Source: Sulfurovum sp.
GTDB lineage: Bacteria; Campylobacterota; Campylobacteria; Campylobacterales; Sulfurovaceae
Direction: 5' to 3'
Assembly: GCA_026985755.1 (NCBI GenBank)
Contig: JALSPX010000222.1
Coordinates: 1-29,150, forward strand
Length of the DNA stretch: 29,150 bases
The position numbers and the translations under genes are program-made. Positions 9,401 through 15,450 of the stretch are shown piece after piece (within the stretch, counting starts at the first letter, position 1; every line of letters begins with the position of its first letter). The notes under the pieces were generated by a model. That model was given only the letters and a program-made list of their open reading frames with translations, was not told the origin of the DNA and searched no databases.

Positions 9401-9732
9401 CAGACTTAGGTTTTGACATCGTTGCGACAGCAGGGACACATGCGGCACTAGAAGCTGCAGGGGTAGCCTCTACCAAAGTACTCAAAATCTCTGAGGGTCG
9501 TCCAAACATAGATGACATGATCAAAAATGAAGAGATAGCCATCGCAATCAACACCTCAGACAACGCAGGAAGTAAAACAGACGCAAGAACCATCAGACAG
9601 TCGGTACTTTCTAATCAAGTCGCTTACTTCACTACCATAGCAGCGGCACGTGCAACAGCTATGGCGATTAAAGAACTTAAAGCAGCAGGTGGAGAATTGG
9701 CACCTAAAGCCTTACAGGATTATTTGGCGTAA
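6466..9732 (+). CDS. carB: Carbamoyl-phosphate synthase large subunit
   Basis: CarB makes carbamoyl phosphate from bicarbonate, ammonia delivered by CarA, and two ATP, for arginine and pyrimidine synthesis. The 1088 residues show the duplicated ATP-grasp layout. The first half opens with KTILLIGSGPIVIGQACEFD (residue 8 on) and the second with KVLVIGGGPNRIGQGIEFDY (from about 561). Each half has GGQT and EMNPRVSRSSALASKATG / EVNPRASRTVPFVSKATG type motifs. The C-terminal MGS-like regulatory domain (about 940-1070) includes DLGFDIVATAGTHAAL. It is slightly longer than E. coli CarB (1073). The linker between the halves carries an in-frame heptamer repeat (residues 547-557, IPNSSLLIPNS). carA is not in the window. 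pyrF, another pyrimidine gene, is 17 kb away. Confidence 0.97.
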   Translation: MPKRTDIKTILLIGSGPIVIGQACEFDYSGTQAAKTLKELGYRVVLINSNPATIMTDPEFADRTYIEPITAEIIDKIIKQENVDAILPTMGGQTALNVAMDMHEAGMLKDVEFLGANPAAIKKGEDRHLFNEAMIKIGMDLPKSANAYNLEEALTLAKEIGFPVISRASFTMAGGGSGVAYNIDEFKKLAQEGLDASPISEIEIMESLLGWKEYEMEVIRDKADNCIIVCSIENFDPMGTHTGDSITIAPALTLTDKEYQNMRDASFKILREIGVDTGGSNVQFSINPDTGRMIVIEMNPRVSRSSALASKATGYPIAKVATLLAVGFTLDEITNDITGTPASFEPVIDYIVTKLPRFTFEKFPMANSTLTTAMKSVGEAMAIGRTFKESFQKALCSLETGLIGFNSIKCDGEELVREIRRSHADRMLYVFEGLRRGMSVDAIFDLCKIDRWFLYQLEELALREKEMDIALLSDASRLRQVKAEGFSDAMIAQVINKKEGLTLSENDIYTAREKASITLEYNEVDTCAAEFKALTPYLYSTTNITKIPNSSLLIPNSKDRKVLVIGGGPNRIGQGIEFDYCCVHAAFALEDMGIKSIMYNCNPETVSTDYDTSDVLYFEPIDFEHVRNVIEVEKPDGVIVHFGGQTPLKLAKDLTAIGAKISGTTAKVIDLAEDRELFSAFINELGLKQPENGTVFEKDKALVVANRIGYPVLVRPSFVLGGRGMKTVYSDEELNQYMDEAVSVSNDAPVLIDKFLDNAIELDVDAICDGKDVYIGSVMQHIEEAGIHSGDSACSLPPVSISQELQEEVKEQTAAIALGLGVVGLMNIQYAIHKGEIYLIEVNPRASRTVPFVSKATGVPLAKVATRVMIQGDLKEALKFYDIFNVVNFDKKIMEPTLKNHVAVKEAVFPFNKLPGSDLILGPEMKSTGEVMGISENFGMSFAKSQFASKNNIPLEGKIFLSLTENDKAQAGDVAKMFTDLGFDIVATAGTHAALEAAGVASTKVLKISEGRPNIDDMIKNEEIAIAINTSDNAGSKTDARTIRQSVLSNQVAYFTTIAAARATAMAIKELKAAGGELAPKALQDYLA
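8104..8136. repeat. Heptanucleotide repeat (ATTCCTA type) inside carB
   Basis: The 12-mer ATTCCTAATTCC occurs at 8104-8115 and again at 8125-8136. The 9 bp between them (TCACTCCTA) keep the same 7-nt rhythm, so the whole reads as about 4.7 degenerate heptamers. The 21-nt offset equals three heptamers and seven codons, so the frame is kept. It encodes IPNSSLLIPNS in the linker before the second carB ATP-grasp half, where E. coli has an unrelated acidic linker. Confidence 0.85.
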
Positions 9733-9743
9733 TTATTTACGCC
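9726..9743. terminator. Palindrome across the carB and helicase stop codons
   Basis: GGCGTAA-ttat-TTACGCC forms a 7-bp stem with a 4-nt loop. It contains the carB stop (9730-9732) and sits at the very end of the convergent helicase gene, whose stop occupies 9733-9735. There is no U-tract on either side, so action as an intrinsic terminator is uncertain. A structural barrier between convergent genes is possible. Confidence 0.35.
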
Positions 9744-11100
9744 CTCGCCCACGTTTGCTACTTTTTGATTTTTTATTATCTTTAGGCTTAGCCGCATCAT
9801 AAATTTTAAACCCATCACGTTTTGTAGTTTTACGCTTTTTTGTACTAGAAAATGTTGTAGACTTCTTCTTTTTACCAAAGGCACCATCTGCTTTTTTATG
9901 TTCTTTGGGATTTTTACGTGCCCCTTTTTGTACTATCTCTACTTTAGGGGCATACCCTTCTAACTCCTCTTGTGGTATGGATTTTCCCATCAACTTTTCT
10001 ACATCTTTTAGTGCTACCATCTCTGTGGGTGAGATGAGTGTGATAGCCAAACCTTTAGCCCCTGCTCTGCCTGTACGTCCTATGCGGTGAATATAATCCC
10101 CTGTAACGTGTGGGATGTCGTAGTTCATCACGACTGCAAGGTTAGGTATGTCTAATCCCCGTGCAGCGATGTCTGTAGCTACAAGTACACGTATTTTCCC
10201 CTCTTTAAATCCGTCTAAAGCACGGCTACGTTCACCTGAGCTTTTACCTCCATGTATGACCGCTGTTTTTAGCCCAGAGAGATTGAGTTCACTAGTCACA
10301 TCATCTGCTACCTCTTTTTTACGCACAAAGACCAATACCTGTTGGTAATTACGTGACCCTATAATGTAAGAGAGCAATTCACTCTTTTTCTCTTTTTCTA
10401 CAGGATAGACTATTTGGGTGACTGAGCTTGCCGAAGTCCCCATGCTATCTACTTCTATGAGCATCGGTTTAGAGAGAATCTGTTCTGATAGCCGTTTGAC
10501 AGAGCCAGAGAGTGTTGCAGAAATGAGTATGTTTTGACGTCTTGTAGGTAAAAAAGAGAGTATTTTACTCACCTCATGCACAAAACCCATATCCAGAATA
10601 GTATCCGCTTCATCTAATACGAGGTAATCTACCGAATCTAAGTTGACATTCTTTTGATGTATATGTTCTATGAGTCTCCCAGATGTAGCCACAATAATGT
10701 CTACACCAGCCTTAAGTCTATTGGCTTGAGATGTAAGGTTTGCCCCGCCAAATAACACGATGCTTTTAAGTGGCAAGTATTTACCATATGCTTCTACTGA
10801 AGCCTGCACTTGTTTAGCTAATTCCCGTGTAGGTACAATAATAACAGCTTTAGGATAGTGCAGTCCTACTACAAAGTGACGCGAAAGTTCGTGAAGTATA
10901 GGCAAAGCAAACCCAGCTGTCTTCCCCGTACCCGTCTGTGCCCCAGCCATAATATCACGACGTGTAAACACCGCAGGGATGAGAGCTTTTTGTATAGGCG
11001 TAGCAGACTCGTAGCCTTTTTCTTTTAGTGCTTGAAGTATTTTTTTATCTAGCCCGAGTGTAGCGAGTGAAGTGGTGCTATTGTCTTCTTGTATGGACAT
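9733..11100 (-). CDS. DEAD-box RNA helicase, RhlE-like
   Basis: This is an ATP-dependent RNA helicase, probably acting in ribosome assembly or RNA turnover. The 455 residues contain a Q motif (GYESATPIQ, 29-37), motif I AQTGTGKT (54-61), Ia PTRELA (90-95), DEAD (163-166), SAT (194-196), and motif VI HRIGRTGRAG near 340. The last 80 residues are a lysine/arginine-rich disordered tail ending SKRGRGRK, as in RhlE-type proteins that bind rRNA. ATG at 11100 has a good upstream AAGGTGA on the minus strand. Its leader contains a 162-bp imperfect palindrome (11126-11287), so either a mobile repeat landed there or the mRNA carries a long hairpin. It converges with carB with no gap. Confidence 0.92.
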   Translation of the reverse strand: MSIQEDNSTTSLATLGLDKKILQALKEKGYESATPIQKALIPAVFTRRDIMAGAQTGTGKTAGFALPILHELSRHFVVGLHYPKAVIIVPTRELAKQVQASVEAYGKYLPLKSIVLFGGANLTSQANRLKAGVDIIVATSGRLIEHIHQKNVNLDSVDYLVLDEADTILDMGFVHEVSKILSFLPTRRQNILISATLSGSVKRLSEQILSKPMLIEVDSMGTSASSVTQIVYPVEKEKKSELLSYIIGSRNYQQVLVFVRKKEVADDVTSELNLSGLKTAVIHGGKSSGERSRALDGFKEGKIRVLVATDIAARGLDIPNLAVVMNYDIPHVTGDYIHRIGRTGRAGAKGLAITLISPTEMVALKDVEKLMGKSIPQEELEGYAPKVEIVQKGARKNPKEHKKADGAFGKKKKSTTFSSTKKRKTTKRDGFKIYDAAKPKDNKKSKSSKRGRGRK

Positions 11101-11125
11101 GGTGTCACCTTACTGAATGGTTTAT

Positions 11126-11287
11126 CCCAAATTATGCAATAGGATTGCCAAAATTAGCGATAGTGCTTGTGCTGTGGATGTTTGCAAAAAATTTTAGGTT
11201 AACCCAAAGGTTAATCGATGATTATTTGTAAATGTCCACAGTGCAATGACTTTTGCTAGTTTGGTGATTTCTATTGCATATTTTGGG
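11126..11287. repeat. 162-bp imperfect palindrome (long hairpin, MITE-like)
   Basis: The outer arms, 11126-11188 and 11225-11287, are inverted copies of about 63 bp. By hand count roughly three quarters of positions match, starting with CCCAAA-TATGCAATAG at the outer ends and including CTGTGGA near the inside. Several mismatches are G/A pairs that would be G-U in RNA. At the apex is another perfect inverted repeat, TTAACC-CAAA-GGTTAA (11199-11214). The whole fills most of the gap between the helicase start and the small secreted protein gene. No target-site duplication is obvious. Confidence 0.75.
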
Positions 11288-11333
11288 TTTATGTATTGTA
11301 GCGAAGTTTATAATATATTTTTAGATAATTTAT

Positions 11334-11663
11334 TTAATAATCAATATGAATAGTAGCACGTTTTTCAGCGATATCAAGTTCATGTTCTTTGATTTTACGA
11401 GACTCATTTTTCATATTTTTTACTAAATCTTTTAATTCATCTATATCTTTATACATTTTTTCTTTTTCAAATGCACTATAAAAACAACTATTCATTGCTT
11501 CTTTTTTATTTTTAATGGCTATTTCAAGGTATTTTGCAGCTATATCTAAATTTTTCGTTGCCATACCCATTTGCTCGTATTTGGCAGATTTTATTTTAGT
11601 ATCATCACAATTATCTGCATAAAGTATTCCCAAGACAAAGAAGCTTACTAATAATATTTTCAT
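11334..11663 (-). CDS. Small secreted helical protein, function unknown
   Basis: I do not recognise a family. The 109-residue product has a clear signal peptide (MKILLVSFFVLGILYA, probable cleavage before DNCDD), so it is probably periplasmic. The mature part is almost entirely charged alpha-helix (K, E, D, I, M rich, coiled-coil-like from about 25 to 105) with two cysteines, Cys19 and Cys60, that could form a disulfide. The ATG at 11663 has AAGGA 6-7 nt upstream. The gene lies between two palindromic elements; one edge of the MITE-like element is 22 bp before its start codon, so its promoter is either inside that element or was separated by it. Very AT-rich compared with the neighbouring helicase. 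Confidence 0.7.
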   Translation of the reverse strand: MKILLVSFFVLGILYADNCDDTKIKSAKYEQMGMATKNLDIAAKYLEIAIKNKKEAMNSCFYSAFEKEKMYKDIDELKDLVKNMKNESRKIKEHELDIAEKRATIHIDY

Positions 11664-11685
11664 TTTATTCCTTAGTGTTTATTAC

Positions 11686-11957
11686 AATTGAACCCTCTGA
11701 TTAACCTAAACATTCACAATGGGTTTTACAAATGTAAGATTGTGCAAAAGATTTATAAGTCCTAGCCATAGCTAAGACGCCTTAAATATTTTGTGCAAGA
11801 TTGCGTTTGCAAAGCCCACCCTTCGGGCATCACTAGCTTTAGCCTATGTGTTGTTACTCTTTCTTACCTTAGCTACGGCTAGGGTTTCAAAAGAGTGCCT
11901 AGCCTAGACGAAAGCTAGTGATGTTGTGAACGTCTAGCTTAATCAGAGGGTTCAATT
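11686..11957. mobile_element. 272-bp MITE-like element with 34-bp terminal inverted repeats
   Basis: The left end starts AATTGAACCCTCTGATTAA (11686-11704). The right end (11939-11957) is its exact reverse complement, and the match extends inward to 31 of 34 positions. Inside are two further inverted repeats: CATCACTAGCTTT (11828-11840) against 11911-11923, 13 of 13; and CCTAGCCATAGCTAAG (11761-11776) against 11868-11883, 15 of 16. The two pairs interleave rather than nest. No ORF of note is inside. The AATT at both edges could be a 4-bp target duplication or part of the repeat. This is the only stretch over 300 bp without a gene. Confidence 0.75.
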
Positions 11958-12053
11958 ATAAATATATCAAAACAAACTTACTCTACTATTAATTAGAGCA
12001 TTAAATTCAATCATCTATTTTATCCTAAGACAATAGATTTAAGTATAAAATAA

Positions 12054-12059
12054 TATAAT
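12054..12059 (+). promoter_or_regulatory. Possible -10 box for the DUF1566-type gene
   Basis: TATAAT sits in an extremely AT-rich 100-bp stretch, 27 bp before the ATG at 12086. A ribosome site AAAGG (about 12074-12078) follows. The base composition makes chance matches likely, so this is only a candidate. Confidence 0.3.
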
Positions 12060-12085
12060 TAAAATTAATTTATAAAGGTTATTGC

Positions 12086-12652
12086 ATGACAAACATCAAA
12101 AGAAGTATTTTACTCGTAACATTATCTACTTATATCTTAGCCCAAGAATCACCAAAAACATATATTCCTATCATCACTGATGACATTATGAGTTTTACTG
12201 TTATAGATAATGGAGAAGATTTATATGAAGCTAGTTTTACCCATAATGATGATATTGTTATTATTCATAAAAGTACAGGATTAATGTGGGTAAATGAACC
12301 AGATATTAGTAAAGGAAAGTGTGCAAAAGTACATACAGAAACATATCAATCTGATTTTGCTAGTGCAAAAGGATTTTGTAAAAGTATGCAGTTTGGATCC
12401 TTTGCAGGATTTTCTAACTGGAGGACACCCACCAGTAGTGAGTTAAAAACATTTATTTTAGCAACTAAAAGTATGGATGTGAATTACGATGCACACTGTA
12501 AAAAATTGTTAGCTTTAAAAAATAATCATACTGATGAAACCAGTGATAATAGTTTTACTACAATAACAACACGATTCAGTCCTGTAAGAGCTCAAGATGC
12601 ACACAATCTAAAACCAAATTTTGGTCTTAGATGTGTACGAACAATAGAATAA
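12086..12652 (+). CDS. Secreted DUF1566 (Lcl C-terminal) domain protein
   Basis: A 188-residue exported protein with one DUF1566-type domain, a family common in Campylobacterota and other Proteobacteria and without a firm biochemical role. An N-terminal signal peptide (about residues 1-20, ending ILAQ) is followed by a short spacer. Then come the domain hallmarks GLMWV (65-69), GFSNWRTPTSSEL (108-120) and, at the end, FGLRCVR (179-185). Four cysteines (79, 98, 138, 183) could form two disulfides, expected for a periplasmic or surface protein. The start is set by AAAGG 7-8 nt before ATG. It is the only plus-strand gene in a long minus-strand region and sits beside the MITE-like element, which suggests an accessory insertion. 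Substrate or partner unknown. Confidence 0.75.
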   Translation: MTNIKRSILLVTLSTYILAQESPKTYIPIITDDIMSFTVIDNGEDLYEASFTHNDDIVIIHKSTGLMWVNEPDISKGKCAKVHTETYQSDFASAKGFCKSMQFGSFAGFSNWRTPTSSELKTFILATKSMDVNYDAHCKKLLALKNNHTDETSDNSFTTITTRFSPVRAQDAHNLKPNFGLRCVRTIE

Positions 12653-12659
12653 TAAAAGA

Positions 12660-13712
12660 TTAATCTAAATTCAAATCCGAATTTTCAAGACGACGTTGCA
12701 GCTTCATTTTTTGCTTGGCAACTTCCCTCATATCTGCATGAGAATCACTTTCATCGACTATCTCTACACCCAATATGGTCTCAACACAGTCTTCAAGTGT
12801 GACAATACCCTCTGTTTGATCATATGAGTCCTGTACCAAGAACATATGCTCTTTCTTTTTGATAAACAAATCCAATGCCATAGAGACAGGAATATTTTCA
12901 TTGATTTTATAAATATCTTTTTTGATACTATTAAGTGTAACAGAATCATCTTCTAGCGCTTGCTTAAATAGTTTTTTTGTCATGACCATACCTGTAATAG
13001 TCTCAATACTCTTATCAAAAACAGGTACTCTAGAAAATTTAAATATTGCTGGTTCCTGCTCCACTATTTCTTTAATTGTTCTGTTGCCTTCAAGTGCAAA
13101 AACCACTGTACGGGGTGTCAGTATCTCTTCTATTTTAATGCTATCTAGCATCAAAATATTTTCTATTACATCTGATTCTTGCTCATCAAGTACACCTTCA
13201 TCTTCACTCATGAGTGTCGATTCTATAAGCTCTTCACGCGTAAGACTCATGCCTTCATCATCTTTTTTAATACGGTTTGTGACAAACAATGTCATCAAAA
13301 TAATAGGATAAGTTATCCAGATAAAAAAACGTATCACATAGGCTGATATAGGTGCAATCTGCTTCCAATATGTTGCACCTATTGTTTTAGGAATAATCTC
13401 GGCAAAAAAGAGTATGGCAAAAGTTAATACAATAGAAACCCAAAATACTGCTCCATTCCCAAAGACATGTTCTGCTTGTGCCCCAACAGCCGCTGCACCT
13501 AAAGTATTGGCAATCGTATTTAAAATAAGAATTGAAGCAATAGATTTATGAATATTGGTCTTATGTGATTTTAAAAGTTGTCCTACTTTTGGTTTTTCTT
13601 TTTCTAAAACTGAAATATAAGGCATATTTACAGAAAGGAGAACAGATTCCAAAACGGAACAAATAAATGAAATAATCACAGCGCTAAAAAAATATAAAAG
13701 TAACAAGTCCAT
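12660..13712 (-). CDS. CNNM/DUF21 membrane protein with CBS pair (Mg2+/Co2+ efflux type)
   Basis: A 350-residue protein of the CNNM/CorC-like family, whose members are linked to Mg2+ or Co2+ extrusion. The N-terminal DUF21 domain (about 1-165) has several membrane helices, starting LLLLYFFSAVIISFICSVLE, and the motif FAEIIPKTIGA. A tandem CBS domain (about 185-315; TPRTVVFALEGNRTIKEIV then GIVTLEDCVETILG) follows. The usual C-terminal CorC/HlyC domain is absent; the protein ends soon after the second CBS in a basic helix. It lies 16 nt downstream of mgtE on the same strand and is presumably cotranscribed. An SD-like AAGGA lies 13 nt before the ATG, in the mgtE 3' end. Transport direction is inferred from the family, not shown here. 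Confidence 0.85.
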   Translation of the reverse strand: MDLLLLYFFSAVIISFICSVLESVLLSVNMPYISVLEKEKPKVGQLLKSHKTNIHKSIASILILNTIANTLGAAAVGAQAEHVFGNGAVFWVSIVLTFAILFFAEIIPKTIGATYWKQIAPISAYVIRFFIWITYPIILMTLFVTNRIKKDDEGMSLTREELIESTLMSEDEGVLDEQESDVIENILMLDSIKIEEILTPRTVVFALEGNRTIKEIVEQEPAIFKFSRVPVFDKSIETITGMVMTKKLFKQALEDDSVTLNSIKKDIYKINENIPVSMALDLFIKKKEHMFLVQDSYDQTEGIVTLEDCVETILGVEIVDESDSHADMREVAKQKMKLQRRLENSDLNLD

Positions 13713-13728
13713 TTGACTAAAAAAATCC

Positions 13729-15057
13729 TTATAATAAAATGAGGGTAGCTAACCCTAAAAAACTAAAAAAACCGACCACGTCGGTCACTGTTGTAAGTAT
13801 CACTGTACTTCCAATTGCAGGATCTACATCAAGCTTTTTAAGAAGCAGTGGCACCATTGATCCAAAGAACCCTGCTGAGAGTAAATTGATAATCATAGAA
13901 AGTGCTATCACAATACCCAGCATTCCCTTATCAAACCATATAGAGGCAATTACGCCCATGATTATAGCAAAAAAAAGACCATTTACAAGAGAGAGTAATA
14001 CTTCTTTCTTTATGGTACGGAAGGCATCATGTTTAGCAATGTCTCCAAGTGCTAATTGACGGACAACAACCGTAAGACTCTGCGTCCCAGCATTGCCACC
14101 CATCGATGCAACAATAGGCATAAGTATAGCTAGTGCTACGATACTCTGCAAGGTCTCTTCAAAAAGCCCTATGACCAAAGAAGCAGCTATAGCAGTGATA
14201 AGATTAATTGAAAGCCATATAGCCCGTGCCTTACCTGCTTTAAAAATATCTTCATCTTCTTCTGCATCATCATTTACACCTGCTAGATGATACATCTGGT
14301 CTGTAGCTTGCTCATTAATAATATCATATATATCATCAGAAGTAATACGACCAAGCAAAACCCCTTCATTATCTACTACTGGCATAGAATTCAAGTCGTA
14401 CTCTTGAAACTTTTGCACCACATCTGCAATATCATCATGATCTGTTGCAGTAACAGGTTTAAATTTTTCAGGAGTATCTTCAATGTTTTCTTTGAGTGTT
14501 TTACTAAAATCAAAAACAAGAAGATTGTCTAGTCCTACCCCGTACCGCAATTTTTTATCTTTATCCGTAACAAAAAGATAATTGACATTTTCAAGTTCAT
14601 CTTGCCTTCTAAGCTGTGCAAAATCTTTAATAACATCATGTACATTTTGTTCAAGTCCTGCAGTATAAACCTCTATCTGCATATAGGCACCAGCTTCATC
14701 CTCTTCATATTGTTTGAGCTGTAAAATGTCTGCTTGGTCTTCTACATCTAGCTCTTCAAAGACCTCTTTGGCTTTCTCTTCATCGCGTTCTTCTAGCTCT
14801 TGGATAAAGTCAGTTTGATCATCTGACTCAAGTTCTGTAAGCGATTCTGCAATCTCTTGAGCTGTAAATGATTCTAGAACATCTTCAAAGTATCTATCTG
14901 GAAGTTCCAGTGCAACATCTGCAATAAGTTCTTTCGGAATAGACTGCACAGCTTCCGAAAAACTTTTATCATCTAAATCTTTTAAAAGGTTGGCTATTTC
15001 TGAGGGGTGCAGTTCATCATGAGGATGTTCTGTTAAATATTGTGTAAGTTTATCCAT
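13729..15057 (-). CDS. mgtE: Magnesium transporter MgtE
   Basis: MgtE is a homodimeric Mg2+ channel gated by its own cytosolic Mg2+-sensing domains. The 442-residue protein has the N domain of helical repeats (about 1-125, very acidic, as needed for Mg2+ sensing). Next is a CBS pair (about 130-250) ending in the connecting helix, and then five membrane helices (about 280-440). The signature MPIVASMGGNAGTQSL lies at 313-328, and the pore segment AIGSTVILTTVTDVVGFF near 415. Length matches the family. ATG at 15057 has a strong upstream TTAGGAGC. No M-box-like leader is visible in the 100 bp before it. It is paired with a CNNM-type protein directly downstream. Confidence 0.95.
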   Translation of the reverse strand: MDKLTQYLTEHPHDELHPSEIANLLKDLDDKSFSEAVQSIPKELIADVALELPDRYFEDVLESFTAQEIAESLTELESDDQTDFIQELEERDEEKAKEVFEELDVEDQADILQLKQYEEDEAGAYMQIEVYTAGLEQNVHDVIKDFAQLRRQDELENVNYLFVTDKDKKLRYGVGLDNLLVFDFSKTLKENIEDTPEKFKPVTATDHDDIADVVQKFQEYDLNSMPVVDNEGVLLGRITSDDIYDIINEQATDQMYHLAGVNDDAEEDEDIFKAGKARAIWLSINLITAIAASLVIGLFEETLQSIVALAILMPIVASMGGNAGTQSLTVVVRQLALGDIAKHDAFRTIKKEVLLSLVNGLFFAIIMGVIASIWFDKGMLGIVIALSMIINLLSAGFFGSMVPLLLKKLDVDPAIGSTVILTTVTDVVGFFSFLGLATLILL

Positions 15058-15140
15058 CTTATAGCTCCTAAATAAAGTTTTTTATGTCGGAATTATACTT
15101 GATTAATGATTAAAGGTGTTGAAAGGGATAAGAGATCAGT

Positions 15141-15157
15141 GGAGAGCTAATCTCTCC
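15141..15157 (-). terminator. Hairpin downstream of the DUF2892 gene
   Basis: GGAGAG-ctaat-CTCTCC forms a perfect 6-bp stem starting 7 bp after the stop of the DUF2892 gene, in the gap before mgtE. The minus-strand sequence after the stem is not U-rich, so it may be only a weak terminator or a leader structure of mgtE. Confidence 0.3.
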
Positions 15158-15163
15158 AAGATT

Positions 15164-15352
15164 TTATTTTGTTTCAATATCACACTTTTTTGTAATGATA
15201 CAAAGTGGACAAAAATTTGCAAGCCCTGCTATAAGTGGTATTGCACCAAGGTAAAACCATTGATTTTCACTATAAACTCCATAACCAATCAATGCTGATC
15301 CAAGTACGATTCTAAATGGTCTACAGAATGATCTAATTTTGTTTACATTCAT
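15164..15352 (-). CDS. DUF2892 (YgaP-like) small membrane protein
   Basis: A 62-residue protein with the pattern of the DUF2892 family: an N-terminal NVNKIRSFCRPFRIVLG segment, two hydrophobic helices (about 17-27 and 32-48, with WFYLGAIPLIAGLANF), and the terminal CPLC motif (residues 48-51). The family occurs as the membrane part of YgaP rhodanese or alone. Its role is not established, although sulfur metabolism is often suggested. ATG at 15352 has AAAGGA 6 nt upstream. It lies alone between pckA and mgtE, with a hairpin after it. Three cysteines (two in CPLC, one in the following KKC) could bind a metal or persulfide; that is inference. Confidence 0.8.
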   Translation of the reverse strand: MNVNKIRSFCRPFRIVLGSALIGYGVYSENQWFYLGAIPLIAGLANFCPLCIITKKCDIETK

Positions 15353-15405
15353 ACTGTTTCCTTTAATATATTAAATTTGTGGCAGTATACATAAATATTG
15401 ATTAA

Positions 15406-15444
15406 AAAGGAGAAATCACTCTTAATAAATAGTAAAAGTGATTT
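15406..15444 (-). terminator. Probable intrinsic terminator of pckA
   Basis: Seven bp after the pckA stop the minus strand carries AAATCACT, a 16-nt AT-rich loop, and AGTGATTT, a perfect 8-bp stem (15413-15420 with 15437-15444). It is followed by CTCC and five T residues. The U-run is offset by 4 nt, which lowers confidence. Confidence 0.5.
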
Positions 15445-15450
15445 GTATAC

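Noticed and set aside
11126..11287. Integron attC site
   Set aside because: The palindrome with GGTTAA near its apex recalled attC, but the GTTRRRY/RYYYAAC boxes are not at the expected ends and there is no integrase or cassette series.
15058..15163. M-box Mg2+ riboswitch before mgtE
   Set aside because: The gap is only about 100 bp and holds one simple 6-bp hairpin; none of the multi-helix M-box conserved blocks is visible.
15116..15298. 60-codon plus-strand frame opposite the DUF2892 gene
   Set aside because: Antisense shadow; the minus-strand gene has a good SD and a recognisable family motif.
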